DNA from: Burkholderiales bacterium
GTDB taxonomy: Bacteria; Pseudomonadota; Gammaproteobacteria; Burkholderiales; Burkholderiaceae_E
DNA length: 47,853 nt
Assembly (NCBI GenBank): GCA_947463885.1
Contig: CANHUQ010000004.1
Coordinates: 1-47,853 of the forward strand
Direction: 5' to 3'
Under the pieces are notes generated by a model. It ran no database searches. It worked only from the letters and a program-made list of their open reading frames with translations, and was not told the origin of the DNA. Below are positions 28,106 to 37,086 of this stretch, piece by piece (position 1 is the first letter of the stretch; each line of letters starts with the position of its first letter). Position numbers and translations under genes: made by a program.

Positions 28106-31100
28106 GGCCCGCTCCAGCACCCGCGCCAGATGCAGCGCCTGGCGCTGTGTGCCGTCAGCAATCTGGTGCCGGCAACTGGTGCCATCGGCCACAATGAGCG
28201 TGTCGGGCGTGCTGGCACGCACCGCCGGCAGGAGGGACAACTCCGCCATGCGCATCGACACGTCCGCATGGCGCGCGTCATAGCCGAAGCTCCCCGCCAT
28301 GCCGCAGCAGCCTGATTCAATTGGCTCCACCTTCAAGCCGGGCACAAGACGCAGCACGGCCAGCGTGGGCGAAAACGCATCGAAGGCCTTCTGATGACAG
28401 TGGCCATGAACCAATGCACGTGATTCAGGCAAGGCCTTGAGGTTCAGGTTCAGACGACCTGCGGTCTGCTCATCAGCGAGGAACTCCTCCAGCAAACGCG
28501 CATGATCAGCCAGCAGTTGGGCAGCACCCGCAACGCCCACTTCAGCGTCGAGCCGCATGGCCAGGAATTCATCGCGCAGCGTGAGCAGACACGAGGGCTC
28601 CAGGCCCACGATGGGCACGCCGCGTTGAGCATAGGGCAGCAAGGCGCGCAGGGTGCGCAGCGCCTCGGCACGAGCCTGCTCCACTTGCCCCGCAGCCAGG
28701 TACGTGCGCCCGCAGCACAGCGCGCGCTCGCCGGGCGCGATCCCGCTGCCGGCAGCGCCTGCCACCCGCACGTGATAGCCGCCTGCTTCGAGCACACGCA
28801 ACGCAGCACGGGCGTTGTCGGGCTCGAGGTGATCGTCGAAGGTGTCCACCCACAGCACGACCTCACGCGCACCGACCGTACCGGCGCTTGAAGTCGATGC
28901 GCCGCGCAGACCGCGCAAGAAACCGTCCGAGCGAAACGCTGGCAGGCTGCGCGAGGGACTCAGACCCACCATGCGCGCCACAACCCGGCCCAGGGCCGGC
29001 CAGGTGGTCGGCAGATTAGCCAGTGGCGCCACACGCGCGGCCCAGGGGGCCCAGCGTGGCAAGTGAGCAATCAGGCGGTCCTTGAGCGACAGACCATGGC
29101 GTGCATGCCAGTGATGCAGGAACTCGGTCTTCATGCGCGCCATGTCCACGCCGGTGGGGCATTCGCGCTTGCAGCCCTTGCATTGCACGCACAGGTCCAT
29201 GGCCTCGCGCACCGCCTGACTGGTCAAGCCCTCGGGGCCCAGTTGCCCCGACACCGCAAGGCGCAGCGTATTGGCCCGTCCGCGCACCAGATGCTGCTCG
29301 TCGCGCGTGACCCGATAGGACGGGCACATGGTGCCTGCGTCGAATTTGCGGCAATGGCCATTGTTGTTGCACATCTCGATGGCCTTGGAGAACCCTTGCG
29401 CAGGATCGTCCCCGGTGCCGGCGGCGCTCAACGCCACACCGTTGCCCGCGAGCACAAAGCCTTCACGCTGCGCAGCGCCGGGGGAAGGATCGCTCAAGCG
29501 GTTCCAGTCAGACCAATCCAGTGCGGTGGCAAGCGGCTGCACCGCATACCCCGGTGCAAAGCGAAACAATGCGGCATCGTCCATTTTCGAGGGATGCACG
29601 ATCTTGCCCGGATTCAATCGGTTCTCAGGGTCGAACAAACCCTTGACCTCCTCGAAGGCACGCGTGAGTCGCTCGCCAAACTGCCAGGCCACCCATTCGC
29701 TGCGCACCAGCCCATCGCCGTGCTCACCGGAAAATGCGCCCTTGTACTCGCGCACCAATGCAGCCGCTTCTTCGGCAATGGCACGCATGCGGCTCGCCCC
29801 GCCTTCAGAACCGGCACGACGCATGTCCAGGATCGGTCGCACATGCAGCGTGCCCACGGATGCATGTGCATACCAGGTGCCCTGCGTGCCGTGGCGATGG
29901 AACACTTCAGTGAGCCGATCGGTGTAATCGGCCAGATGCTCCAGTGGCACTGCGCAGTCTTCAATGAACGACACCGGCTTGCCGTCGCCTTTCATCGACA
30001 TCATGATGTTCAGACCAGCCTTGCGTACTTCCCAAAGCGCCTTCTGGCGCGCTTCGTCGGTCAGGTCGATCACGCTGCCGGGCAGTCCCAGGTCGGCCAT
30101 CAGCTCATGCAGACGGGCGAGCTTTGCGCACTGCGCCTCGCGCGAATCACCGGCGAACTCCACCAGCAGCACGGCCTGCGGCTCGCCCACCAGGGCACTG
30201 TCAATTACTGGTCTGAAGGCTGGATTGGCGCGTGAGAGCTCGATCATCGTGCGATCGACCAGCTCGACCGCGACCGGGCCGAGCTCGACGATATGCCGCG
30301 TCAGCGCCATGGACTGGCGAAACGTAGGAAACGAGATCACGCCCAACACCTTGGCCCCAGGCAGGGGCGAGAGCTTCAGGGTGAGGCGTCGCGTCCAGGC
30401 CAGTGTGCCTTCGGAGCCCACCAGCAAATGCGCCAGATTCAGGCCACCGTCGGGGGTATACGGGCGTTGTGAACGCGGCTCGAAAATATCGAGGTTATAG
30501 CCGCCCACACGTCGCATCACGGTGGGCCAGAGCCTGCGGATTTCGTCGCGTTCGCGATCGGCGATGGCATGCAGACCGCTGACAATGTTGCGCACGCGAT
30601 TGTTGGAGAGCGACATGTCGCCCGCGGTTCCGTCGCCACGCGTGAAGGTGCCCCACCAGGCCTGCGTGCCATCGTCGTGAATGGCGTCGATCCCCAGCAC
30701 GTTGTGCACCATGTTGCCGTAGGCGATGGACCGCGATCCACAGGAGTTGTTGCCCGCCATGCCGCCGATCGTGGCCTGCGCTGAAGTGGACACATCGACC
30801 GGAAACCACAGCCCATGTGGCTTGAGGAACGCATTGAGTCGATCGAGCACCATGCCCGGCTGCACCGTCACGGTGGCGTTCGCCGGGTCTTTGCGCGCGG
30901 CTTCGGCATCAAACGCCACCACGTCGCCCAGCCATTTGGAGTGGTCGATGACCAGGGCCTCGCCGACTGTCTGGCCGCACTGCGAGGTACCGCCCCCACG
31001 CGCAAGCACCGGCACCTTCAGATCGCGGGCGACATCGAGCGCGATGCTCAGGTCAGCCTCGGACCGCGGCACCGCCACGCCGAGGGGCTGGATCTGATAG

Positions 31101-31255
31101 ATGGAGGCGTCGGTGGCATAGCGCCCGCGCGAGGCGGCATCAAACAGCACATCGCCCTGCATTTCGCGCTGCAGCCGAATGGCCAGATCGTTGCGCGCCA
31201 GTCGTGGCGACAGAAAGATGCGGCGTGAAGCGACGGTGTCGTGGGGGTGGGTCAT
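28097..31255 (-). CDS. FAD- and Fe-S-containing 2-hydroxyacid dehydrogenase (YdiJ/D-lactate-dehydrogenase type)
   Basis: 1052 residues. The N-terminal half is a VAO/PCMH-type FAD domain ([37 protein letters not shown]), followed by the FAD-oxidase C-terminal domain with [16 protein letters not shown]. The rest is a GlcF-like part: an Fe-S ferredoxin segment ([32 protein letters not shown]) and two CCG-type cysteine-rich modules ([24 protein letters not shown]). Such fusions oxidise a D-2-hydroxyacid (D-lactate, glycolate or D-2-hydroxyglutarate) and feed electrons to quinone. The exact substrate is not set by sequence. It starts in a 4-bp ATGA overlap with its GntR regulator. Confidence 0.88.
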   Translation of the reverse strand: MTHPHDTVASRRIFLSPRLARNDLAIRLQREMQGDVLFDAASRGRYATDASIYQIQPLGVAVPRSEADLSIALDVARDLKVPVLARGGGTSQCGQTVGEALVIDHSKWLGDVVAFDAEAARKDPANATVTVQPGMVLDRLNAFLKPHGLWFPVDVSTSAQATIGGMAGNNSCGSRSIAYGNMVHNVLGIDAIHDDGTQAWWGTFTRGDGTAGDMSLSNNRVRNIVSGLHAIADRERDEIRRLWPTVMRRVGGYNLDIFEPRSQRPYTPDGGLNLAHLLVGSEGTLAWTRRLTLKLSPLPGAKVLGVISFPTFRQSMALTRHIVELGPVAVELVDRTMIELSRANPAFRPVIDSALVGEPQAVLLVEFAGDSREAQCAKLARLHELMADLGLPGSVIDLTDEARQKALWEVRKAGLNIMMSMKGDGKPVSFIEDCAVPLEHLADYTDRLTEVFHRHGTQGTWYAHASVGTLHVRPILDMRRAGSEGGASRMRAIAEEAAALVREYKGAFSGEHGDGLVRSEWVAWQFGERLTRAFEEVKGLFDPENRLNPGKIVHPSKMDDAALFRFAPGYAVQPLATALDWSDWNRLSDPSPGAAQREGFVLAGNGVALSAAGTGDDPAQGFSKAIEMCNNNGHCRKFDAGTMCPSYRVTRDEQHLVRGRANTLRLAVSGQLGPEGLTSQAVREAMDLCVQCKGCKRECPTGVDMARMKTEFLHHWHARHGLSLKDRLIAHLPRWAPWAARVAPLANLPTTWPALGRVVARMVGLSPSRSLPAFRSDGFLRGLRGASTSSAGTVGAREVVLWVDTFDDHLEPDNARAALRVLEAGGYHVRVAGAAGSGIAPGERALCCGRTYLAAGQVEQARAEALRTLRALLPYAQRGVPIVGLEPSCLLTLRDEFLAMRLDAEVGVAGAAQLLADHARLLEEFLADEQTAGRLNLNLKALPESRALVHGHCHQKAFDAFSPTLAVLRLVPGLKVEPIESGCCGMAGSFGYDARHADVSMRMAELSLLPAVRASTPDTLIVADGTSCRHQIADGTQRQALHLARVLERALA

Positions 31256-31971
31256 CGTGCGGTGTCCTGGTCGGGTTCAACCCATTGCGCCAGCACCGCA
31301 TCGCGTTTGGCGTCGAGGTGGGCACGCAGCAGTGCGCCCAGCTTGCGCGCATCGCGGCGGGTGAGTGCGTCCATCATGTCGTGGTGTTCGCGCAGTGCCG
31401 CGTCCCATTTGACGCGATTCAGATTGGAGCGAAACCGCAGCGCCTGTAGGCGGGAATTGAGGCGCAAGTACATGGATTCGAGTTCCGGGTTGCCGGCGCA
31501 GCGCACGATCGCTTCATGAATCTCGCGATTGAGCCGGTAGTACACCGGCAGGTTACGACGAGCGTGTGCACGCGCCATCTCGGCATGCAAGCGAGTGATT
31601 GCCGCGATGTCGGCTTCAGTAGCGCGGCGCGCAGCGAATTCGCCGGCGGTGGCTTCCAGTACGCGCATCAACTCGAAGGCATGCTCGATGCCAGCGCGCG
31701 ACATGGCCGCGACCACTGCGCCGCGGTTGGGCAACAACTCGATGACGCCCTCGCCTGCCAGGGTGCGCAGCGCTTCGCGAAGCGGCGTGCGCGACACCTG
31801 CAGTTGCTCACACAGCACGCGTTCATTCAGGTGTGCACCCGGCTCCAGCGTGCCGTCAGTGATGCGTTCACGCAGACGCTCGGCCACCGCCTCGTGGAGC
31901 ATGCGCCGGTCGAGTGCAGCGATCGGGTTGGGAGGCTCGGGGGGTGCAGGGGACGGGGCAGCAGATCGCAT
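31252..31971 (-). CDS. GntR-family transcriptional regulator, FCD (FadR) subgroup
   Basis: 239 residues. A winged helix at about 24-90 (LNERVLCEQLQVSRTPLREALRTLAGEGVIELLPNRGA) precedes an all-helical FCD ligand domain with metal-site histidine and acidic residues (for example REIHEAIV and REHHDMMDAL). FCD regulators usually bind organic acids. Co-translation with the hydroxyacid dehydrogenase and divergence from the aminotransferase make it the likely local regulator. Its probable operator is at 32027-32036. Confidence 0.9.
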   Translation of the reverse strand: MRSAAPSPAPPEPPNPIAALDRRMLHEAVAERLRERITDGTLEPGAHLNERVLCEQLQVSRTPLREALRTLAGEGVIELLPNRGAVVAAMSRAGIEHAFELMRVLEATAGEFAARRATEADIAAITRLHAEMARAHARRNLPVYYRLNREIHEAIVRCAGNPELESMYLRLNSRLQALRFRSNLNRVKWDAALREHHDMMDALTRRDARKLGALLRAHLDAKRDAVLAQWVEPDQDTAR

Positions 31972-32001
31972 GACTCAGGACTCGACGCAGACCGCAACGG
32001 G

Positions 32002-32044
32002 TTGCCCAAGGATTGAATATCGCATATTGTATGCAAAAAAGGAG
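32002..32044 (+). promoter_or_regulatory. Promoter, operator-like dyad and ribosome site of the aminotransferase gene
   Basis: A -35 TTGCCC (32002-32007) and -10 TATTGT (32025-32030) are 17 bp apart. The near-palindrome TTGTATGCAA (32027-32036) overlaps the -10 and is the shape bound by many GntR/FCD repressors. AAGGAG at 32039-32044 is a strong ribosome site 10 nt before ATG 32055. Confidence 0.5.
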
Positions 32045-32054
32045 TCCCCTTCTC

Positions 32055-33278
32055 ATGGTCTCGCTCAACTCTCATCCCGCCGGCCGCCACTTTTTGCAGA
32101 TCCCCGGGCCAACCAATGTGCCCGACACGGTGCTGCGCGCCATCGATTACCCCACCATCGACCATCGCGGGCCGGAGTTCGCGCAGCTGGGCCTGAAGGT
32201 GCTGGCCGATATCAAGCCTGTGTTCCAGACCCGCCAGCCGGTGATCATTTATCCGGCATCAGGCACTGGCGCATGGGAAGCCGCGCTGGTCAATACGCTG
32301 TCGGCCGGCGATGCCGTGCTGATGGTCGAGACCGGGCATTTCGCATCACTGTGGAAAAAGCTGGCCGAGCGTCTGGGGCTCAAGCCCGAATTCATTGCGG
32401 GCGACTGGCGCAGCGGCGTCAATGCCGAGAGTGTTCACGCCCGACTGGCCGCCGACACACAGCACCGCATCAAGGCCGTGGCCGTTGTGCACAACGAGAC
32501 GTCGACAGGGGTCACCTCCAATATCGCAGCCGTGCGCAAGGCCATCGATGCCGCCGGGCATCCTGCGCTGCTGCTGGTCGACACGATTTCATCGCTGGGT
32601 TCCATCGATTACCGGCACGATGAATGGGGCGTGGACGTGACCATCGCAGGCTCGCAAAAGGGATTGATGCTGCCGCCCGGACTGTCGTTCAACGCGGTGT
32701 CCGTCAAAGCACTCGAAGCCTCGAAGACCGCCGGATTGCCGCGCGCGTACTGGGCGTGGGATGAAATCATCGCGGCCAACGCGAGCGGCTACTGGCCCAC
32801 CACACCGTCCACTAACCTGCTCTACGGCCTGTCCGCAGCGCTCGATCAATTGCTGGCAGAGGGCATGCAGAACGTCTTTGCGCGCCACGACCGGCATGCC
32901 GAGGCCACGCGGCGGGCAGTGCGGGCCTGGGGCCTGGACATCCTGTGCACCAACCCAGCCGAGTACAGCAGCGCACTGACAGCCGTCCTGATGCCGCTCG
33001 ATGCTTCCGGGAAGAGCCACGATGCCGACGCGTTGCGCAAGCGCGTTCTTGAGCGCTTCAACATGTCCCTGGGCACCGGTCTGGGCAAACTGGCCGGGCG
33101 CGTGTTTCGCATCGGCCACCTGGGCGACTTCAACGATCTGTCCTTGCTCGGCACGCTTGGCGGTGTCGAGATGGGTCTGCAGGCTGCTGGCGTGCCGCAC
33201 CGCAAGGGTGGCGTTCAGGCGGCCATCGACTACCTGGCGCAGGCACCGGCCCCGCACGCTGCGCTCAAAGCGGCATGA
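32055..33278 (+). CDS. Serine-glyoxylate / alanine-glyoxylate aminotransferase family enzyme
   Basis: 407 residues from ATG 32055 (MVSLNSHPAGRHFLQIPGPTNVP); the frame is open to 32013 but the AAGGAG site fixes the start. The family opening FLQIPGPTNVPDTVLRA, the YPASGTGAWEAAL loop, and the PLP lysine K202 in AGSQKGLMLPPGL are clear. Such enzymes transfer an amino group from serine or alanine to glyoxylate, giving glycine plus hydroxypyruvate or pyruvate. It is divergent from the hydroxyacid dehydrogenase, which could supply glyoxylate from glycolate. Confidence 0.92.
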   Translation: MVSLNSHPAGRHFLQIPGPTNVPDTVLRAIDYPTIDHRGPEFAQLGLKVLADIKPVFQTRQPVIIYPASGTGAWEAALVNTLSAGDAVLMVETGHFASLWKKLAERLGLKPEFIAGDWRSGVNAESVHARLAADTQHRIKAVAVVHNETSTGVTSNIAAVRKAIDAAGHPALLLVDTISSLGSIDYRHDEWGVDVTIAGSQKGLMLPPGLSFNAVSVKALEASKTAGLPRAYWAWDEIIAANASGYWPTTPSTNLLYGLSAALDQLLAEGMQNVFARHDRHAEATRRAVRAWGLDILCTNPAEYSSALTAVLMPLDASGKSHDADALRKRVLERFNMSLGTGLGKLAGRVFRIGHLGDFNDLSLLGTLGGVEMGLQAAGVPHRKGGVQAAIDYLAQAPAPHAALKAA

Positions 33279-33329
33279 GTGTGGTGCATCATGGATGCGT
33301 ATGGCATCCGATTCAAGCGGTGGCCCCAT

Positions 33330-33354
33330 CCCCTTCGCGCCTCCGCGCAAGGGG
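33330..33354. terminator. Stem-loop after the aminotransferase gene
   Basis: CCCCTTCGCG, loop CCTC, then CGCG-C-AAGGGG: a 10-bp stem with a single bulged C. No T-run follows. It may act together with the next hairpin. Confidence 0.4.
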
Positions 33355-33382
33355 TGACGTGTGGGTCTGATAGCAAAGTCGC

Positions 33383-33406
33383 AAATTGGGGTCTGACCCC
33401 AATTTT
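33383..33406 (+). terminator. Palindromic terminator before the Bug gene
   Basis: AAATTGGGGTC-T-GACCCCAATTT is a perfect 11-bp inverted repeat around one base (practically a 9-bp stem with 5-nt loop), ending in TTTT at 33403-33406. It fits a Rho-independent terminator for the aminotransferase. The AT arms stand out from the GC-rich surroundings, as in dispersed palindromic repeats. Confidence 0.65.
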
Positions 33407-33439
33407 CATATGGTGATTTGATCGATGAAGGAAACCCGA

Positions 33440-34423
33440 ATGGCCTCTCAAGCCCGACGCCTGAGCCTGTGTTCCCTCGCAGCCCTCGCCTGCACCTTGC
33501 CCCTCACCGCCATGGCGCAGTCCTGGCCCACAAAGCCGATCAAGCTGCTGGTGGGCTTTGCACCAGGCGGTGGCACCGACATCGTGTCACGTGTACTGGC
33601 CAGCAAGCTGTCCGATCTGCTCGGCCAGCAGGTGGTCGTGGAGAACCGCGCGGGCGCAGCCGGCACGATCGCTGCCGATGCGGTGGCCAAGTCGCCCGCC
33701 GACGGCTACACGCTGCTGGCAGGCCATGCGAACAGCAACGCCATCGCCCCGCACGTGATGGCCAAGGTGCCCTTCGACGCGCTCAACGACTTCACCCCGA
33801 TCACCTACATCGGCTATGTGCCGAACGTGCTGGTGGTCAATCCGGGCGTGCCCGCCAAGTCAGTCGAGGAACTCGTGGCGCTGGCCAAATCCAAGCCTGG
33901 CGTGATGACCTATGCCTCATCGGGCGTGGGCAGCACGCAGCATCTGGCCGGTGCCCTGTTCAATCAGATCAGCGGCACGCAGATGACCCATATCCCCTAC
34001 AAGGGCAGCGGGCAGGCCGTGGTGGATCTGGTGGCAGGTCAGGTCAATGCGAACTTCGACACCCTGCCGCCGGTGCTGGAGCACATCCGCTCGGGCAGAT
34101 TGCGTGCGCTGGCCATTTCGAGCCAGAAGCGTCTGCCTTCACTGCCGGATGTGCCCACCTTCGAAGAGAAAGGCATTCGCGGCTTTGATGTCACCAACTG
34201 GTACTCGGTGATGGGCCCCAAGGGCCTGCCCCGAGAGATCGTGGCCAAGATCGATGAAGCCATGAAGAAGGCCATGGCCGACCCCGAGGTGCGCAGCAAG
34301 CTCGAGCCGCAAGGCGTGCTCTTTGGGGGCCCGCAAACGCCTGAGGCCTTCCGCGACTTCGTGCGGGCTGAGAACAGCAAGTACACCAAGATGGTCAAGG
34401 AACTGAACGTCAAAGCGGATTGA
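33440..34423 (+). CDS. Bug-type tripartite tricarboxylate transporter substrate-binding protein
   Basis: 327 residues from ATG 33440, chosen over ATG 33425 because AAGGAAA lies 6 nt before it. A signal peptide (LCSLAALACTLPLTAMAQ) is cut before SWPTKPI. The Bug family motif KLLVGFAPGGGTDIVSR opens the mature part, with VVENRAGAAGTIAADAVA after it. It would capture a carboxylate in the periplasm. No TctA/TctB membrane partners are nearby, which is common for the many orphan Bug proteins of Burkholderiales. Confidence 0.92.
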   Translation: MASQARRLSLCSLAALACTLPLTAMAQSWPTKPIKLLVGFAPGGGTDIVSRVLASKLSDLLGQQVVVENRAGAAGTIAADAVAKSPADGYTLLAGHANSNAIAPHVMAKVPFDALNDFTPITYIGYVPNVLVVNPGVPAKSVEELVALAKSKPGVMTYASSGVGSTQHLAGALFNQISGTQMTHIPYKGSGQAVVDLVAGQVNANFDTLPPVLEHIRSGRLRALAISSQKRLPSLPDVPTFEEKGIRGFDVTNWYSVMGPKGLPREIVAKIDEAMKKAMADPEVRSKLEPQGVLFGGPQTPEAFRDFVRAENSKYTKMVKELNVKAD

Positions 34424-34459
34424 GCAAGCTGACTGCGAACGCTCACTGAGTCGGGCACC

Positions 34460-35236
34460 ATGGATGAAATCCTGATCGAACGCGACGGTTTCGTCGCCAC
34501 TGTCATCATCAATCGGCCGCACAAGCTGAATGCGATGACGCGCCCGATGTGGCGCGCGCTAGGCGAAGCCTTCGAAGCGCTGTCGGCCGACGATGCGGTG
34601 CGGTGCGTCATCGTGCGCGGCGCAGGCGAGCGGGCTTTTTCGCCGGGCAACGACATCTCCGAGTTCGCAACCGAGCGCTCCAACAAGGCGCAGGCAATTG
34701 ACTACGGTCATGACATGCATCGCACGGCCGCCCAGATTGCGGCGTGTCGCCACCCGGTCGTGGCGCAGATCCACGGCATCTGCGTGGGCGGCGGTCTTGA
34801 AATTGCAGCGCTCGCCGATCTGCGCATCTGCGGCACCTCCAGCCGGTTTGGAGCGCCGATCAAGAACCTGGGCTTGGTGATGGCCTACGACGAAATGGCG
34901 CCGCTGGTGAAGCTCGTGGGCCCCAACGTGGCGCTCGAGATTCTGCTTGAGGGGCGCATCTTCGATGCCGCCGAGGCGAAGGACAAGGGCCTGGTCACGC
35001 GTGTGGTGCCCGATGACGCGGTGGGCGATGAAGCGCGTGCCACGGCGCATCGCATTGCCGAAGGCGCACCGCTCGTGGCGCGCTGGCACAAGCAATTCGC
35101 CCGCCGCTTGCAAGACCCCGCGCCCCTGTCTGCAGCTGAGCGCGACGTCTGCTTCGACTGTTTCGACACCGAGGATTTTCGCACCGGTTACGCCGCGTTT
35201 TTGGCCAAGGTGCCGCCGCACTTTCAAGGTCGGTAA
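34460..35236 (+). CDS. Enoyl-CoA hydratase/isomerase family protein
   Basis: 258 residues, normal for the crotonase fold. The first oxyanion-hole motif is RAFSPGNDISEF and the second is HGICVGGGLEIAALADLRI. The family C-terminus with a helical trimerisation segment is complete. The substrate is not predictable. It starts 36 bp after the Bug gene on the same strand and may be co-transcribed. Confidence 0.88.
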   Translation: MDEILIERDGFVATVIINRPHKLNAMTRPMWRALGEAFEALSADDAVRCVIVRGAGERAFSPGNDISEFATERSNKAQAIDYGHDMHRTAAQIAACRHPVVAQIHGICVGGGLEIAALADLRICGTSSRFGAPIKNLGLVMAYDEMAPLVKLVGPNVALEILLEGRIFDAAEAKDKGLVTRVVPDDAVGDEARATAHRIAEGAPLVARWHKQFARRLQDPAPLSAAERDVCFDCFDTEDFRTGYAAFLAKVPPHFQGR

Positions 35237-35353
35237 GCAGCGAGACCGTGCGTCTGCAGCGCTTGAGTGGGTGTTCCGGCCTGTGATCTGACTGACGGCG
35301 CCTTGCGATCTCGGTAAACTCGCGGCTCTTTTGCATCCACGGCCTACAGACCG

Positions 35354-35824
35354 ATGAACACGGAATCTGCGCACCGCGATCCCGCTGACGCCATATTCGC
35401 CCGCGCCGCCGAGCGCGCCCGCTCCAAATCGCTGCCTTACTTCGGCGAAGTCACCCCCGCTGAAGCCTGGGCGCTGATGCGCGCCGGTGCCGCCCGCATC
35501 GTTGATGTCCGCACGCACGCGGAATGGACCTACGTCGGGCGCATCGATGGCACGCCACTGGTGGAATGGCGTGCACTGGGGGCCCAACAGACCAATCCCG
35601 ACTTCCTCGCGCAGCTGGCCGAGCAGGTCACGCCTGACGTGCCGGTCATGTTCCTGTGCCGCAGCGGCGTGCGTTCGCATGGCGCAGCGCAGCTGGCCAC
35701 ACAGGCCGGCTACACGCGCGCCATGAATATCCTCGAAGGCTTTGAAGGCGACCTGGACGCCAATGGCCATCGCGGCACGGTCGGCGGCTGGCGCAAAGCG
35801 AGCCTGCCCTGGGTGCAGTCCTGA
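35354..35824 (+). CDS. Rhodanese-like domain protein
   Basis: 156 residues. One rhodanese domain has the conserved RIVDVRTHAEW stretch and the active-site loop C102-R-S-G-V-R-S. The cysteine can carry a persulfide. The donor and acceptor are unknown. The C-terminus (GTVGGWRKASLPWVQ) matches a betaproteobacterial single-domain group. The gene lies 11 bp before an aminotransferase on the same strand and is probably in one operon with it. Confidence 0.9.
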   Translation: MNTESAHRDPADAIFARAAERARSKSLPYFGEVTPAEAWALMRAGAARIVDVRTHAEWTYVGRIDGTPLVEWRALGAQQTNPDFLAQLAEQVTPDVPVMFLCRSGVRSHGAAQLATQAGYTRAMNILEGFEGDLDANGHRGTVGGWRKASLPWVQS

Positions 35825-35835
35825 GCGCTCCGCCC

Positions 35836-36999
35836 ATGCGGCTGGCTGACCGCACCCGGGCGATCGCACCGTTTCACGTCATGGAGTTGGCCAAGCGGGC
35901 CGTGGCGATGGAGCAGCGCGGCCATCCCGTCATTCATCTGTCCATCGGCGAGCCCGACTTCACCGCCCCGCCTGGGGTCATCGCGGCACTGGAGCAGGCT
36001 GCGCGCGACGGTCGCACGCAATACAGCCCGGCGGTCGGCACCAGCGCGCTGCGCGAGGCTATTGCTGCAGACTACCTGCGCCGCCACGGCCTGGTGGTCG
36101 ATCCTGCCCGCATCATCGTCACGGCTGGCGCCTCGGCGGCACTGACACTCGCCTGCTGCGCGCTGGTCAATCCGGGCGACGAGGTATTGCTGACCGACCC
36201 GAGCTATCCCTGCAACCGGCATTTCGTGGCGGCATTCGATGGTCGTCCAAACGCCATCCCGGTGTTCGAAGACACCCGCTTTCAGCTCACCCCAGAACTG
36301 GTCGATCAGCACTGGGGCCCGCAGACACGCGGCGTGCTGCTGGCATCGCCGGCCAATCCGACCGGCACATCCATCCCGTTTGATGCACTCAGCCAGATCG
36401 TGAGCACCGTCCGCGCGCGTGGCGGATTCACCCTGGTCGACGAAATCTACCTGGGGCTCACATACGAAGGACAGGCGCGCTGCGCCCTGGAACTGGGCGA
36501 CGACGTGATCGTCTGCAACAGCTTTTCAAAGTCGTTTGCCATGACCGGCTGGCGCCTGGGATGGCTGGTGGTGCCGCTGCAGAGCGTGCCCGTGTTTGAA
36601 AAACTCGCCCAGAACCTATTCATCTGCCCCTCGACGCTGGCGCAACATGCCGCACTGGCCTGTTTTGAGCCTGAAGCACTCGCCCTGTGCGAAACACGCC
36701 GCGTGCTGCTCAAAGACCGGCGCGATGTGCTGATTCCAGCGCTCGAACAAGCCGGTTTCAAGATTCCAGTACGACCGGACGGTGCGTTTTATGTCTGGAT
36801 GGACTGCAGTCGATTCGGCGACAGCGGGCTGCTCGCCGACCGGCTGCTGGATGAAGCCGCGGTCTCGTTGGTGCCGGGTCATGACTTCGGCGCCAATGAT
36901 CCCGGACGCTGGATGCGGTTGTCGTATGCCAGCCCGATCGAGCGGCTGCAGGAAGCCGTACGGCGCATGGCCGTTTGCCTGGGCACAGGCGGGGCCTAA
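35836..36999 (+). CDS. Class I/II pyridoxal-phosphate aminotransferase
   Basis: 387 residues. Motifs of the aspartate-aminotransferase-like fold are present: IGEPDFTAPPGV, YSPAVGTSALREAIA, the ASPANPTGTSIP cofactor loop, and lysine K232 in NSFSKSFAMTGWRLGWL. A conserved arginine for the substrate carboxylate is in MRLSYA. The donor amino acid is not evident; many relatives act on aspartate, alanine or aromatic amino acids. Confidence 0.92.
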   Translation: MRLADRTRAIAPFHVMELAKRAVAMEQRGHPVIHLSIGEPDFTAPPGVIAALEQAARDGRTQYSPAVGTSALREAIAADYLRRHGLVVDPARIIVTAGASAALTLACCALVNPGDEVLLTDPSYPCNRHFVAAFDGRPNAIPVFEDTRFQLTPELVDQHWGPQTRGVLLASPANPTGTSIPFDALSQIVSTVRARGGFTLVDEIYLGLTYEGQARCALELGDDVIVCNSFSKSFAMTGWRLGWLVVPLQSVPVFEKLAQNLFICPSTLAQHAALACFEPEALALCETRRVLLKDRRDVLIPALEQAGFKIPVRPDGAFYVWMDCSRFGDSGLLADRLLDEAAVSLVPGHDFGANDPGRWMRLSYASPIERLQEAVRRMAVCLGTGGA

Positions 37000-37086
37000 T
37001 CTGCTCGGGCTCTGCCAAGCGCGAGGGTCAGGCAGCCCAGCCCAGACGGATCCCAGGTCGGATCCCGGGCCGGCACCCAGAACAGT

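Noticed and set aside
29063-30235. Plus-strand 390-codon open frame
   Set aside because: It is antisense to the FAD/Fe-S dehydrogenase and has no recognisable motif.
34559-35869. Minus-strand 436-codon open frame
   Set aside because: It is antisense to the enoyl-CoA hydratase and rhodanese genes and matches no family.
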